In this document: piece after piece, positions 34,355 to 42,974 of the stretch
Numbering within the stretch: position 1 is the first letter of the stretch
Layout: the number at the start of each line of letters is the position of its first letter
From: DAHVFY01 sp040388665
GTDB taxonomy: Bacteria; Chlamydiota; Chlamydiia; Chlamydiales; Rhabdochlamydiaceae
Reading direction: 5' to 3'
Length of the DNA: 64,000 bases
Assembly: GCA_040388665.1 (NCBI GenBank)
Contig: JAZKBL010000012.1
Coordinates: forward strand, 62,001 to 126,000
Notes under the pieces: model-generated
Told to the model about the DNA's origin: nothing
The model's input: the letters and a program-made list of their open reading frames with translations, nothing else
Database searches by the model: none
Program-made: the position numbers and the translations under genes

Positions 34355-35203
34355 ATGTTTCTTTGGAAATGGGTTACTAGATTTTTTCTCTTGTGTGCAT
34401 TGGCTCTCTATGCCGAGGTAGAATCTACACGCGATGTCGCACTATACACAACCTTTCGTCCAAAATATCCCGAAGAACTTCTTGAGCTGTTCAGAATAAA
34501 ATTCACTCCAGATGGTTCAGGACGGTTGCTTGATTTAGGATGTGGATCAGGACAGATCACGTTCTTACTAGCGCCTTTTTACAAGGAAGTGGAAGCTCTT
34601 GATATCGATGACCACATGATTCAAAAAGCTATAGAACAAGCTAAAACCAAAAACGTAACGAATATAGCCTGGCTTCATCAAGGCGCGGAAGAGACCTCTT
34701 TAGAATCGGAAAAATTTGATTTGATCACTATTGCAACAGCCTTTCATTGGATGGATCGGCCGGTTGTTCTTAAAAATGCCTACACATTATTGAAAGAAGG
34801 TGGCGGCATTGCCATTTTCTGCGCCAAAAGCTGGTGGAGCAGTACAATTGCCTGGCAACAAGAAATCATTAAGCTCATTCAGCATTATCTAGGAACAAAT
34901 CAACCCTACTACCCACCAGCCTTTGTCCATAACTCATCCCACGCGGCTCTTCTACATGCAGCGCATTTTGAAAATATCCAAAGCTTCACTGTAACAACAC
35001 CACATTTTTGGTCGCTAAAAACCATTTTGGGATATCTTTATTCTACAGCGTTCTGCAATCCCTCACGCTTTGGCAAACAATTAGAGAAGTTTGAAAAAGA
35101 CGTAGAATCGATTTTTTTAAGGCATCACCCTTCTGGAGAATGTAAGGAAGACTTCCCCTTTCACGTCCTCATTGGCTATAAATCTTATCCAGGTTGTTTA
35201 TAG
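34355..35203 (+). CDS. class I SAM methyltransferase with signal-like N-terminus
   Basis: Motif I is LLDLGCGSGQITFLL, then VEALDIDDHMI and the family-typical FDLITIATAFHWMD (UbiE/Methyltransf_11 type). The ATG at 34355 gives MFLWKWVTRFFLLCALALYA, a signal peptide or anchor. The frame is open to a TTG at 34316. Similar eukaryote-like proteins methylate fatty acids or aconitate; the substrate is unknown. The 3' end overlaps the convergent LigD-like gene by 35 bases. Confidence 0.82.
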   Translation: MFLWKWVTRFFLLCALALYAEVESTRDVALYTTFRPKYPEELLELFRIKFTPDGSGRLLDLGCGSGQITFLLAPFYKEVEALDIDDHMIQKAIEQAKTKNVTNIAWLHQGAEETSLESEKFDLITIATAFHWMDRPVVLKNAYTLLKEGGGIAIFCAKSWWSSTIAWQQEIIKLIQHYLGTNQPYYPPAFVHNSSHAALLHAAHFENIQSFTVTTPHFWSLKTILGYLYSTAFCNPSRFGKQLEKFEKDVESIFLRHHPSGECKEDFPFHVLIGYKSYPGCL

Positions 35204-36560
35204 CGCGGCCCATATCAATCCCCTTTTTTAAAACGGGAGCGTAGAGATCGCCCATTTTCTTAAGACGCTTGAGCGTATTTTTGATAGTATAGTTAAGAGG
35301 ATCAAGCCCTAGTTTTACCTCACTCCACTTCAGAGGAGTTGAGACAGGAGCTTCAGGGCGCGCTCTTACGCTATAGGGAGCTGCAAGCGTCTGTCCAAAA
35401 TTGTTTTGGTTACAGTCGATATAAACCTTCCCCTTTCTTTTCAAAAGAGAACGCTCTAAGGTCGATGATTGTGGAATGCGTTCATGGACAATGCGTGCAA
35501 TAAGTTCTGCAAACTTTTTAGCTTGAGCGTATGTATATTTAGCGCCAAGTGGAACTGCTACATGTAGCCCAGTAGCACCAGATGTTTTGCAATAGCTTGG
35601 TACTTTTATCTCATCTAAGACTTCATGAAGCACTTGCGCAACTTTGATGACTTTAGAAAACGACGCACTCTTGGGATCTAGGTCAAAAACAACAAAATCT
35701 GGATTCTGCAACTTTTTTACTCTGGAAAAAAAGGGATGAATTTCAATGCAGCCTAAATTCGCTGCAAAAAGAAGACTGTCTTTATCTTGGATGAGCAGGT
35801 AGTTAACGTTTTTCTGTCCATGTTTAATGCTTGCCGTTTTAATAAAGCTAGGATGCTCTTTTAAATTTTTTTGAAAAAAAGATTCCCCTTTAATGCCATC
35901 AGGAAAACGTCTTAACGATTCAGGCCGGTCTTTAAGGTGAGGAAGAAGCCAATCAGCCACTTCTGCATAATAGTTAAGAAGATCTTCTTTCGTGTACTTT
36001 TCTTTTGGCCAGAACATTTTTTCTAAATTGGACAGTTGTGCATTTGCCGGCGATTTTTGAAGAGATGCACTCTCTTTCTTTTTTATTAAAAGCCACTCAT
36101 TTTTATCGGAGGTCTTTAATCGAATAAGATGAAACGTTCCCTGCAATTTTTTACCTTCAAGAGAGAAATGAATAACCCCTTTTTTTAGTCCTTGTTTAAT
36201 CGCTTTTTCCGAGTCCTTTGCACTTGTATCATTCACCGAATATGTGCCCTTGTCCCAAATGCGTACCGTTCCAGCCCCATAACCAGAAGCAATGATGCCT
36301 TCAAAATCTTTGTAACTATAAGGATGATCTTCAACCATAATTGCCAAACGTTTAACTGTTGGATCTGAAGACGGCTCTTTCGGAATTGCCCAGCTCTTTA
36401 ATACGCCCCCAACTTCTAACCGCAAATCGTAATGAAGATGCTTCGCATGATGCTCTTGAATCACAAACTGAAGTTGCAAGCTTTTTCTCTTATGCATTTT
36501 TGCAGCGGGCTCTGAAAAAGACTTTAGATCCCTTTTGGCTTTATATTTAGTAAGATTCAT
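35169..36560 (-). CDS. LigD-like protein: 3'-phosphoesterase plus polymerase/primase domains, no ligase
   Basis: The N-terminal part (about residues 25-150) is the LigD phosphoesterase domain with EHHAKHLHYDLRLE and VEDHPYSYKDFEG (His, His, Asp, His, Tyr residues). The C-terminal part (about 180-450) is the primase-like polymerase domain with VFDLDPKS as catalytic acids and TSGATGLHVAVP. In full LigD an ATP-dependent ligase joins these; here it is absent. The family repairs double-strand breaks with Ku by end joining. No Ku gene is in the window. The protein would process ends but not seal them. Confidence 0.9.
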   Translation of the reverse strand: MNLTKYKAKRDLKSFSEPAAKMHKRKSLQLQFVIQEHHAKHLHYDLRLEVGGVLKSWAIPKEPSSDPTVKRLAIMVEDHPYSYKDFEGIIASGYGAGTVRIWDKGTYSVNDTSAKDSEKAIKQGLKKGVIHFSLEGKKLQGTFHLIRLKTSDKNEWLLIKKKESASLQKSPANAQLSNLEKMFWPKEKYTKEDLLNYYAEVADWLLPHLKDRPESLRRFPDGIKGESFFQKNLKEHPSFIKTASIKHGQKNVNYLLIQDKDSLLFAANLGCIEIHPFFSRVKKLQNPDFVVFDLDPKSASFSKVIKVAQVLHEVLDEIKVPSYCKTSGATGLHVAVPLGAKYTYAQAKKFAELIARIVHERIPQSSTLERSLLKRKGKVYIDCNQNNFGQTLAAPYSVRARPEAPVSTPLKWSEVKLGLDPLNYTIKNTLKRLKKMGDLYAPVLKKGIDMGRAINNLDKIYSQ

Positions 36561-36715
36561 ACTCCACCTTTATCAACTCCATTAAAATAGATTCAAGAAA
36601 AACGGTAGTCCTAAACATGTAATGCTCGTTTACGAAGACTATATCACAAGACTAATGGGAATACCGGTTCGCTAAAAACATACATGTCGGAATCTAAAAA
36701 TCAAGCAGAGTATGC

Positions 36716-37663
36716 TCAAGAAGTAGGCTCATCAATCCAATGAAGAAGCACGTGATCCATCCAATAAGGGCTATAAGAGTTTGGAGTCCTCCCTAGAAAG
36801 CCCATATGTCCGCCATGCTCTGTCGTCCACAAGTGCACGGAGTCTGCTAAAGACAAGCCTTTCAATTCATCAAAAGAAATAAAGGGATCATCTTCTGCAA
36901 ACAGAAGATGTGTCGTTTGCTCAATGTTCGGTAAAAAGCGCATGCTGCTGCAATCCTGATAATAAGCATTAGCTCCTTCATATCCCCAGAGGGGCGCTGT
37001 AATCACATCGTCGAATTCATATAACGTCTGCACTCTTTGAGAAGAGAAAGCTCTAACTTGCCTGGAAATGTGTTTGAGATAATAAGAGTGGTACAACTGA
37101 TTGCGCTTCTCTTGAATACGGTCCACTGTATGAGCCAAATCGAGCGGAGCGCAGACAGCGATAAAGGTGTTCACTAAACCTTTTGCTAGAGCGCCCAATT
37201 CTCCTGCTAGCTTCAACGCAATATTTCCCCCAAGAGAAAAACCGACTAATATGATTTCTGAAAAAGGAGATCTTTCCTTTAAAAACTGCAATACCTTTAA
37301 TACATCAAAGCTTGTACCTGCATGATAAGGCAATTTTGAAAGTCCTTTGCCAGATCCACATCCTCTAAGATTGACCCTAACAACCTTGATTCCCTTAGCA
37401 TATAATTTTCGCGACAACCGGATCATATAGTTAGAAGCATGAGAGCCTCCCATGCCATGCACCAAAATCACAGTCAAACCTGTCTGTTGCCAACAAGGCG
37501 GTGTAGAAATCTCACAAGACAAGTAATTGCTGTCTTCGAGCTCTACCAAACAGCGCTCTGAAGGTGCAGGCAATCCTTTAGGAAGATATGAGGAAACAAT
37601 CATCTGAAGATGACAAGAACTCAATCCTAGCAACGGCTTAAATTTAAGTTTATTTATTTTCAT
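36716..37663 (-). CDS. YheT-like alpha/beta hydrolase
   Basis: An esterase of the YheT/ABHD1-3 group: a family N-terminus (GLSSCHLQMIVSSYLP), then VILVHGMGGSHASNY, the nucleophile elbow GFSLGGNIAL, an acid in FAEDDPFIS and a histidine in EHGGHMGFLG. 315 residues from the ATG at 37663; a TTG three codons earlier is possible. The upstream methyltransferase stop is 11 bases away, so the two are co-transcribed. Confidence 0.92.
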   Translation of the reverse strand: MKINKLKFKPLLGLSSCHLQMIVSSYLPKGLPAPSERCLVELEDSNYLSCEISTPPCWQQTGLTVILVHGMGGSHASNYMIRLSRKLYAKGIKVVRVNLRGCGSGKGLSKLPYHAGTSFDVLKVLQFLKERSPFSEIILVGFSLGGNIALKLAGELGALAKGLVNTFIAVCAPLDLAHTVDRIQEKRNQLYHSYYLKHISRQVRAFSSQRVQTLYEFDDVITAPLWGYEGANAYYQDCSSMRFLPNIEQTTHLLFAEDDPFISFDELKGLSLADSVHLWTTEHGGHMGFLGRTPNSYSPYWMDHVLLHWIDEPTS

Positions 37664-37674
37664 TTCAGCCAAGT

Positions 37675-38388
37675 CTAATGATGAAGGTAAAAGACTTGCT
37701 TAATGATGCCATCTTCCGCTTCATAAGTTAAAATCTTTTCCCCAGAGCAATTGAAAGGAGGTTGCGTGAGGTCTAATTCTTTGCAATATCCCCTTTTTTC
37801 TAAATCTGCATTGATCGGCACAATTGTGAAAGGGCTATAAAAATCATTGGTAATCAGACAATGTTTAAACTTAGAAGCTTTTTTCAAAAACAAAAAAATA
37901 TCCTCATTCGTTAAATGCTGAAGCACATCTTTGCAGACAATTAAGTCTGCTTTAGGTAATTCCTCGTGGATCCCCTCAACTGTCATAAAGTGAATATGAT
38001 CCGTTTGATACTCTTGACTATTTTTCTCAATCACATGTTCTACGACATCAATTCCTGTATAATCAATTCCCTTCCAGTCAATGAGTCTAGAAAACTCCCA
38101 ATCCCCACATCCAAAATCCACAACGCTCGATATCTTGTTTTCTTTCATAAATTTCTCAAGAAAGTTTCTATAAACCTCGGTAACATCTGCAGTTGAGCCT
38201 GTTCCTGCGCCTCCAACATCTTTTCCATGCTTCCAATATTCTGTTTTGTAAATATTGGTAAATGCACGGCGAATTTTTGCAGATTTCCTTCTGTCAGAAG
38301 AACGTTTATGAACAAAATGCGCCGTAACAGAACTCAATCCCACGACTGCAGCAACACCCACCAACACATATTTTTTATATGAAGCCAT
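37675..38388 (-). CDS. membrane-anchored class I SAM methyltransferase
   Basis: Motif I is VVDFGCGDWEFSRLI, with IDYTGIDVVEHVI as strand 2 and LIVCKDVLQHL as motif IV. From the ATG at 38388 it has an N-terminal hydrophobic segment (YVLVGVAAVVGLSSVTAHFV) followed by basic residues (KRSSDRRKSAK), an anchor that leaves the enzyme on the cytosolic or periplasmic side. The WKHG..GGAGTGS region is typical of a subfamily with unknown substrate. It sits upstream of the YheT-like esterase. Confidence 0.82.
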   Translation of the reverse strand: MASYKKYVLVGVAAVVGLSSVTAHFVHKRSSDRRKSAKIRRAFTNIYKTEYWKHGKDVGGAGTGSTADVTEVYRNFLEKFMKENKISSVVDFGCGDWEFSRLIDWKGIDYTGIDVVEHVIEKNSQEYQTDHIHFMTVEGIHEELPKADLIVCKDVLQHLTNEDIFLFLKKASKFKHCLITNDFYSPFTIVPINADLEKRGYCKELDLTQPPFNCSGEKILTYEAEDGIIKQVFYLHH

Positions 38389-38454
38389 AAAAATCCTATT
38401 TATTTGAGCAGTGTACACGCCGTAAGCAAAATTTTCAACAACGTCTTTTAAGCC

Positions 38455-38497
38455 AAAAAAAAAGGAAGAGCACCATTTTATAGATGATCTTCCTCTT
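38455..38497 (-). terminator. rho-independent terminator of the zincin-like gene
   Basis: On the minus strand, AGAGGAAGATCAT pairs with ATGGTGCTCTTCC and is followed by nine T. It lies about 20 bases after the stop of the zincin-like gene. Confidence 0.75.
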
Positions 38498-38515
38498 TGA
38501 CTTAAAAATATTCAA

Positions 38516-40027
38516 TTAACGCATTGCAGGTTGCACTAATCTTGGAATTAAAGCGTGAGAGGCTCTTTCTTCTTGCATTCCTTTTAATCCTTGCTCCAAA
38601 AGGGCCATGGACTTAGCGGTTGGCATCTTTGACCATGTTGGGTTTTGGAGATGCATCTCTGCGAGAAAATTTTGCATTTCGTTAAAAATCATAGAAATGT
38701 TTGCCCCTTTTTGCAGTGCCGCCTGCGTTGCCGCTGCGACAACATACGCTGCATAAAAACCAGGGCCTTGCAAGTTTGCCGGCAAATGACCATTAATTTT
38801 TAAAATAGAAACAAGATTATCTACAGCTGTTTGATCTTGATCTTTCCAATCTTGCAGCTCCTGTAAAGAATGTCCTTGTAAACTGCTAAGTTTTGATTGC
38901 ATAATCACCTCTGCAACAACATCTGCTGACGCTACCGCTGAAACAAAAGAGACGGGAAATGAAAATAGCCTTCCGTTTTGATCCGCTAAACGCAGTGCGG
39001 CATTATCTTTTTGCGTTTCTTTAGTAATTGTCTGACTCCATGTCGCAGCATCCTTAAAATGTAAACGTTTAACAGCCGCTGCAGCCAAGTATCCTCTTAA
39101 CAAATCGATAGGATGAGGATCATCTGTCGATCCAATACTTCTTAATTTACCATTTCCCAAAGCTCTAAAATATCCAATTAAGCCGATCCCAAGGCTTGGC
39201 CCCATGTGGAGATACCCGCAAACATCAGCAGTGCTTTCATCAATGCAGTTAGCCCAGTAGTTAGCAAGACTTGTGGAATTAAATCGTCGCAGCACCGCCG
39301 CATATACTTTCTGTGCAAGCTCATCTAGAAGACCTTTATCTGCATGCGTCACATCATGCCCTCCTGTCTCATGCCCTAAAGTGGACCATGCAATGAGCCC
39401 ACCCTTTATCTGCGCCGGGGGCAAACTAACAATGCCGCATCCCATGCCAAGAACCTGTTTTGTCGCATCTCCTGGCCACGTATAAGGACCTGCATCCGGA
39501 TCGCCAAATTTCACAAGAGGGGGAATCGTCCCATAGGTTGGAGGATCAATGGACTTGCCCATTTGCTTGCCCACACGAGCCTCATTACTTAAAAACCCAT
39601 CGTAGATATCACTGACCACTTCTTGGAAAGCGTTGATTCCCAAAACAGTCATCCCTTCATACGATAAAATAGCGAGCGCTGCATCAGGAATGATCTGTTG
39701 ATAAACTGCAGTCTCTTCATCCGTTGGATCTGAAGCAAATATTTCAAGAAACTGATCTTCCCCTAATTTTTGTAAAAATTGAATGAGCGGTCCTGATGCA
39801 ACTTGTTGATAAACGTAAGGCAAGTGAGCTGCAGCTTTATGTAGATCAGCAAGGAGTTGCTGATAGTCTGTTACATAAGGATCAAATGTATCAATACCAG
39901 GTGCATGAGTGGCTGCATAACGCACCTCAGAAATACAATTCTTCAAATTGCTAATATCAGGGGTCGCTGCCTGCAAAACACCTAAGCCAGATAAAGCCAA
40001 TGCTGCGATTCGTATGGATGAAATCAT
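38516..40027 (-). CDS. exported zincin-like protein (unrecognised family)
   Basis: 503 residues with a signal peptide (MISSIRIAALALSGLGVLQA). A possible metalloprotease core is STLGHETGGHDVTHAD, followed 45 residues later by CIDESTADVCGYL, which resembles the Glu-containing helix NExxSD of thermolysin-type enzymes. The first motif is not a proper HExxH; it is HETGGH, or HDVTH if shifted. The C-terminal half is helical and alanine-rich. It would act outside the inner membrane. A metal-dependent hydrolase is inferred only from these two motifs. A terminator follows. Confidence 0.55.
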   Translation of the reverse strand: MISSIRIAALALSGLGVLQAATPDISNLKNCISEVRYAATHAPGIDTFDPYVTDYQQLLADLHKAAAHLPYVYQQVASGPLIQFLQKLGEDQFLEIFASDPTDEETAVYQQIIPDAALAILSYEGMTVLGINAFQEVVSDIYDGFLSNEARVGKQMGKSIDPPTYGTIPPLVKFGDPDAGPYTWPGDATKQVLGMGCGIVSLPPAQIKGGLIAWSTLGHETGGHDVTHADKGLLDELAQKVYAAVLRRFNSTSLANYWANCIDESTADVCGYLHMGPSLGIGLIGYFRALGNGKLRSIGSTDDPHPIDLLRGYLAAAAVKRLHFKDAATWSQTITKETQKDNAALRLADQNGRLFSFPVSFVSAVASADVVAEVIMQSKLSSLQGHSLQELQDWKDQDQTAVDNLVSILKINGHLPANLQGPGFYAAYVVAAATQAALQKGANISMIFNEMQNFLAEMHLQNPTWSKMPTAKSMALLEQGLKGMQEERASHALIPRLVQPAMR

Positions 40028-40231
40028 ATCAAACCTCGTTAAAAATTTAAGACATCAACTCCTAAGATCTAAAAAACAAATCTCAGGACAAAGGAGTGTA
40101 GTAAATTTTTTATAAACAAGGCAAGTATTATTTTGTGCGCGTTATTTTTTAACCATTGCAATTATAACAACAGAACGTTTATAATTGCATATTAATTAAA
40201 AACACAACAAACATATAAACTATATATAATT

Positions 40232-41068
40232 ATGTCTAGTTATCCAATAATATATACAAGAAATTTTTCGAATGATTTGCCAAATAATGATTTTTTAACA
40301 AATCTTATTCCCAACCAAGAAATGTTAAAAAAAAGTTTATCTATCACTCGAAGAGCAACCCTTGCAGCTTTACCGATATTAAGTGCTTATCGACCTTTTT
40401 ACGGGCCTATTTCAGTGGGAATGTCTACTGTCCGCGCTGTGACCTGCACACATCAAATGATCAAAAATATTAGAGAAGGCAACTACAAAGAAGGGGTTTT
40501 TCACTTAGTTCACGCAGCACTTGCAGTAACTGCTGTCGGAATTTTCTTTTTCAACCCTGTTTTTTGTTTTTTATTTTCTTCTGTAAGTGATTTGATGATC
40601 AATTATCGCACATGTATCGAATGCATTCAGACTGAAGATTATCTCGGGGCTGCTAGAGCTTTAGCTTTCATGACTCTAGACTTACTATTTATTATCGCAC
40701 TTTGTCATGGCTCGCCTGCACTTACAGTAACGTGCATGCTTTTCCAAATCGCTCTTGATTTTTACCAACTCGTTAATCACTTTAAAAAAGGGGAATATTT
40801 AGAAGGAATTTCTCGAACATTCCTGACAGGAATACACATGCACCAATCTATTCCACGGCTACAATCTGTTTTCCAAAGTCCCCCTAAACCTAAAAAAAAT
40901 TCACTAACAGCACAACCTCAATACACACGCATGAGCGTTTATGAAGCTCGTCAATTATTAACAGCCAAATATGCATGGAAAGCCGCCCACGAATGGGATA
41001 CGGTCTATAATTTTAGAGAAAATGCATCAAGCACGCATGTTAGTCAAATCAATCACAAGCATTTTTAA
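40232..41068 (+). CDS. Inc-like membrane protein (effector candidate)
   Basis: 278 residues with no signal peptide. Two bilobed hydrophobic regions (about 90-125 and 140-180) are separated by a short polar turn, and polar, basic ends flank them (PPKPKKNSL). This is the design of chlamydial inclusion membrane proteins, though sequence does not name a family. The gene starts in an AT-rich leader (ATTAATTAA, TATATAATT) with no Shine-Dalgarno sequence. Function unknown. Confidence 0.55.
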   Translation: MSSYPIIYTRNFSNDLPNNDFLTNLIPNQEMLKKSLSITRRATLAALPILSAYRPFYGPISVGMSTVRAVTCTHQMIKNIREGNYKEGVFHLVHAALAVTAVGIFFFNPVFCFLFSSVSDLMINYRTCIECIQTEDYLGAARALAFMTLDLLFIIALCHGSPALTVTCMLFQIALDFYQLVNHFKKGEYLEGISRTFLTGIHMHQSIPRLQSVFQSPPKPKKNSLTAQPQYTRMSVYEARQLLTAKYAWKAAHEWDTVYNFRENASSTHVSQINHKHF

Positions 41069-41096
41069 ATGCTACTTTCATTTAATTTAATTTGAA

Positions 41097-42077
41097 TTAA
41101 TTTATTTTTTCTGAAGGCACTTTCAATTCTATTTTTTTGTCAACAACAACCTCGCCTCCACACTCTACTTTTTCAATTTTCCCTTCGCACACCCTCAGAT
41201 GAACATAAATATCAGAGGAAGCATTTAAACTGTCGCCCTGCCTGAAAAGCAACCTATGTTCTAAGCCGGATGGAAGCATTCCTTTTTCAAATAAATAACA
41301 TGCAAGAGAGCCATTAGAGGAGCCTGTTGCAGATTCTTCATCAATACCATGCAGCGGAGCAAAATTGCGGCAATGAGCAATAGCCGCACTCCCTGGAGGA
41401 TCTAAGGAAAAAACGTGCATGCCAATCGAGTCTGTTCTTTTATTAAGCTCTGACATGAGTTTAAGGTTGGGTTTTAACGATTGAAGACACTTCTCATCCT
41501 GCACCTGAACAAAAATATCACGAAGACCTGTTGAGACAATCCGTGGGTGAAGCCCACCGGTACTAACAAAATCTCCGAGAATAGAAGTGATCTCAATCCC
41601 CCCGATTTCCTCTCCAAAAGCGGGTAAAGGTTGGCTCAAAAAGATCAAACGATCTTTTAGAGTTACCTCACATTTTCCTGCCTTGGTATCCAGTGGATAA
41701 ACTTTATCATCTGCTAATCCAAGCTGCCTTAGTACTCCAAATGCCGCCAATGTCGCATGACCGCAAAAATCAATAGGAGAAGTTGGTGTAAAATAAAGAG
41801 CTTTATATGGATGACTCCCTGCAAATGAAATAAAAACTGTTTCGGAAAAATTAAGTTCTTTTGCAATAGATTGCATTTGAGCTGGAGTAAACGGGTGTTC
41901 TTGATCCACAATGACAACGCCAGCGGGATTTCCCCCAAGAGAACCATGACAAAATGCTCTGGCAATATATGCAGTAAAACTCATACTTTCTTCATCCTCC
42001 TTATTTACAACTTTCTCCTTTCCGCATAACGAAAAGGACGCAGTACATAGATAAACAACAACTGCCCAAAACCACAT
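41097..42077 (-). CDS. PhzF-family isomerase-like protein with signal peptide, copy A
   Basis: The PhzF fold (diaminopimelate-epimerase-like) is shown by GGNPAGVVIV with the ligand loop, LNFSETVFI (catalytic Glu in SET), FCGHATLAAFGVL and TGSSNGSLACYLF. The ATG at 42077 follows AGAGGAGAAT and gives MWFWAVVVYLCTASFSLCG, a signal peptide, which is unusual for this family. Copy B at 51151 is nearly identical, including 580 bases without a difference. It follows a DUF2608 gene on the same strand. Confidence 0.9.
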   Translation of the reverse strand: MWFWAVVVYLCTASFSLCGKEKVVNKEDEESMSFTAYIARAFCHGSLGGNPAGVVIVDQEHPFTPAQMQSIAKELNFSETVFISFAGSHPYKALYFTPTSPIDFCGHATLAAFGVLRQLGLADDKVYPLDTKAGKCEVTLKDRLIFLSQPLPAFGEEIGGIEITSILGDFVSTGGLHPRIVSTGLRDIFVQVQDEKCLQSLKPNLKLMSELNKRTDSIGMHVFSLDPPGSAAIAHCRNFAPLHGIDEESATGSSNGSLACYLFEKGMLPSGLEHRLLFRQGDSLNASSDIYVHLRVCEGKIEKVECGGEVVVDKKIELKVPSEKIN

Positions 42078-42137
42078 ATTCTCCTCTGAATTTTGGTGAA
42101 GAATACAGGCTATCGTAGATTTTTTGAAAAGTAAAGC

Positions 42138-42941
42138 TTAACTTTCAGGTGTCACGCGGGAAATTTCACGCTGTTCAAGTTCCAAACGCGCTTCACTGTC
42201 GGAAACCCAGCGGTGTTCGTGAACAAGAATGGACAGTTGATAATCAGCTATTTTTTCATTAAGCTCCGGAGCGCTTGCCATAGGCACGTAGTGAAAAGCT
42301 GTACATGGGATTTCAAGCTCACAGCAAGTATCATCCACGCTTTGAATTTGCTTCGTCCGATCATCAACAAAAATAATCTTCTTGAGGGGCGTAGTAAGGC
42401 CTGAAAGAACCTCCTTTAGAACCGGTCCTTTTGATTGACATTCTGTCTCGATAACTCCCCCGGCATATTCATAAAGTGCTCCTTGAGAGAGCTCCGGCAG
42501 ATCATTTTTAAAAGGTATTCCAAGAACTCGTAATATTTGAGCTCTTGAGCCCCTTATAGACGGATCCATGGCTACTTTCGTAAAAGCTACCACCTTTATC
42601 CCAAGATCTTGCGCTTGTACAACAACTTCAGGCCACCGTGCATCGAGCAGCTCCCATTTACCTAAAGTGCCTAGAATAATCCTGTCAAAGGCAATTTTTT
42701 CTTCTCTTGAAATGTTGGGACAGTGCGTTTGAAACCACTCATATTTCCATGCCTCATGAGAGGGATGGAGAATGGCATCAGGATAGGCTAATAGGGTTCC
42801 ACCAACATCCAAAAGAACAAGAGTCTCTCTTGGACTGTTTGCAATCTCCTGTTGAATAGGTTCTAAGAAAGATGCCGTTCGAATTTCTGCATATCCTACA
42901 CAAAAGTTAATTAAGCAAAATAATCTGATCAATAGCTTCAT
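42138..42941 (-). CDS. exported DUF2608/HAD-like protein, copy A (full length)
   Basis: A signal peptide (MKLLIRLFCLINFCVGYA) is followed by a HAD-like fold. Motif 1 reads LVLLDVGGTLL: the nucleophile Asp is present but the second Asp of DxD is Gly. Motif 4 is IIFVDDRTKQ. DUF2608 proteins of intracellular bacteria have this layout and unknown function. The ATG at 42941 has CAGGAG eight bases before it. It is 33 bases after the alpha/beta-hydrolase gene and 60 before PhzF copy A, so the three form an operon. Copy B at 49307 is truncated. Confidence 0.85.
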   Translation of the reverse strand: MKLLIRLFCLINFCVGYAEIRTASFLEPIQQEIANSPRETLVLLDVGGTLLAYPDAILHPSHEAWKYEWFQTHCPNISREEKIAFDRIILGTLGKWELLDARWPEVVVQAQDLGIKVVAFTKVAMDPSIRGSRAQILRVLGIPFKNDLPELSQGALYEYAGGVIETECQSKGPVLKEVLSGLTTPLKKIIFVDDRTKQIQSVDDTCCELEIPCTAFHYVPMASAPELNEKIADYQLSILVHEHRWVSDSEARLELEQREISRVTPES

Positions 42942-42974
42942 GATAGCTCCTGCAAGTCTCTTAAACGACACGCT

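Noticed and set aside
36561..36715. A small gene or element between the LigD-like and YheT-like genes
   Set aside because: No frame, hairpin or repeat match found.
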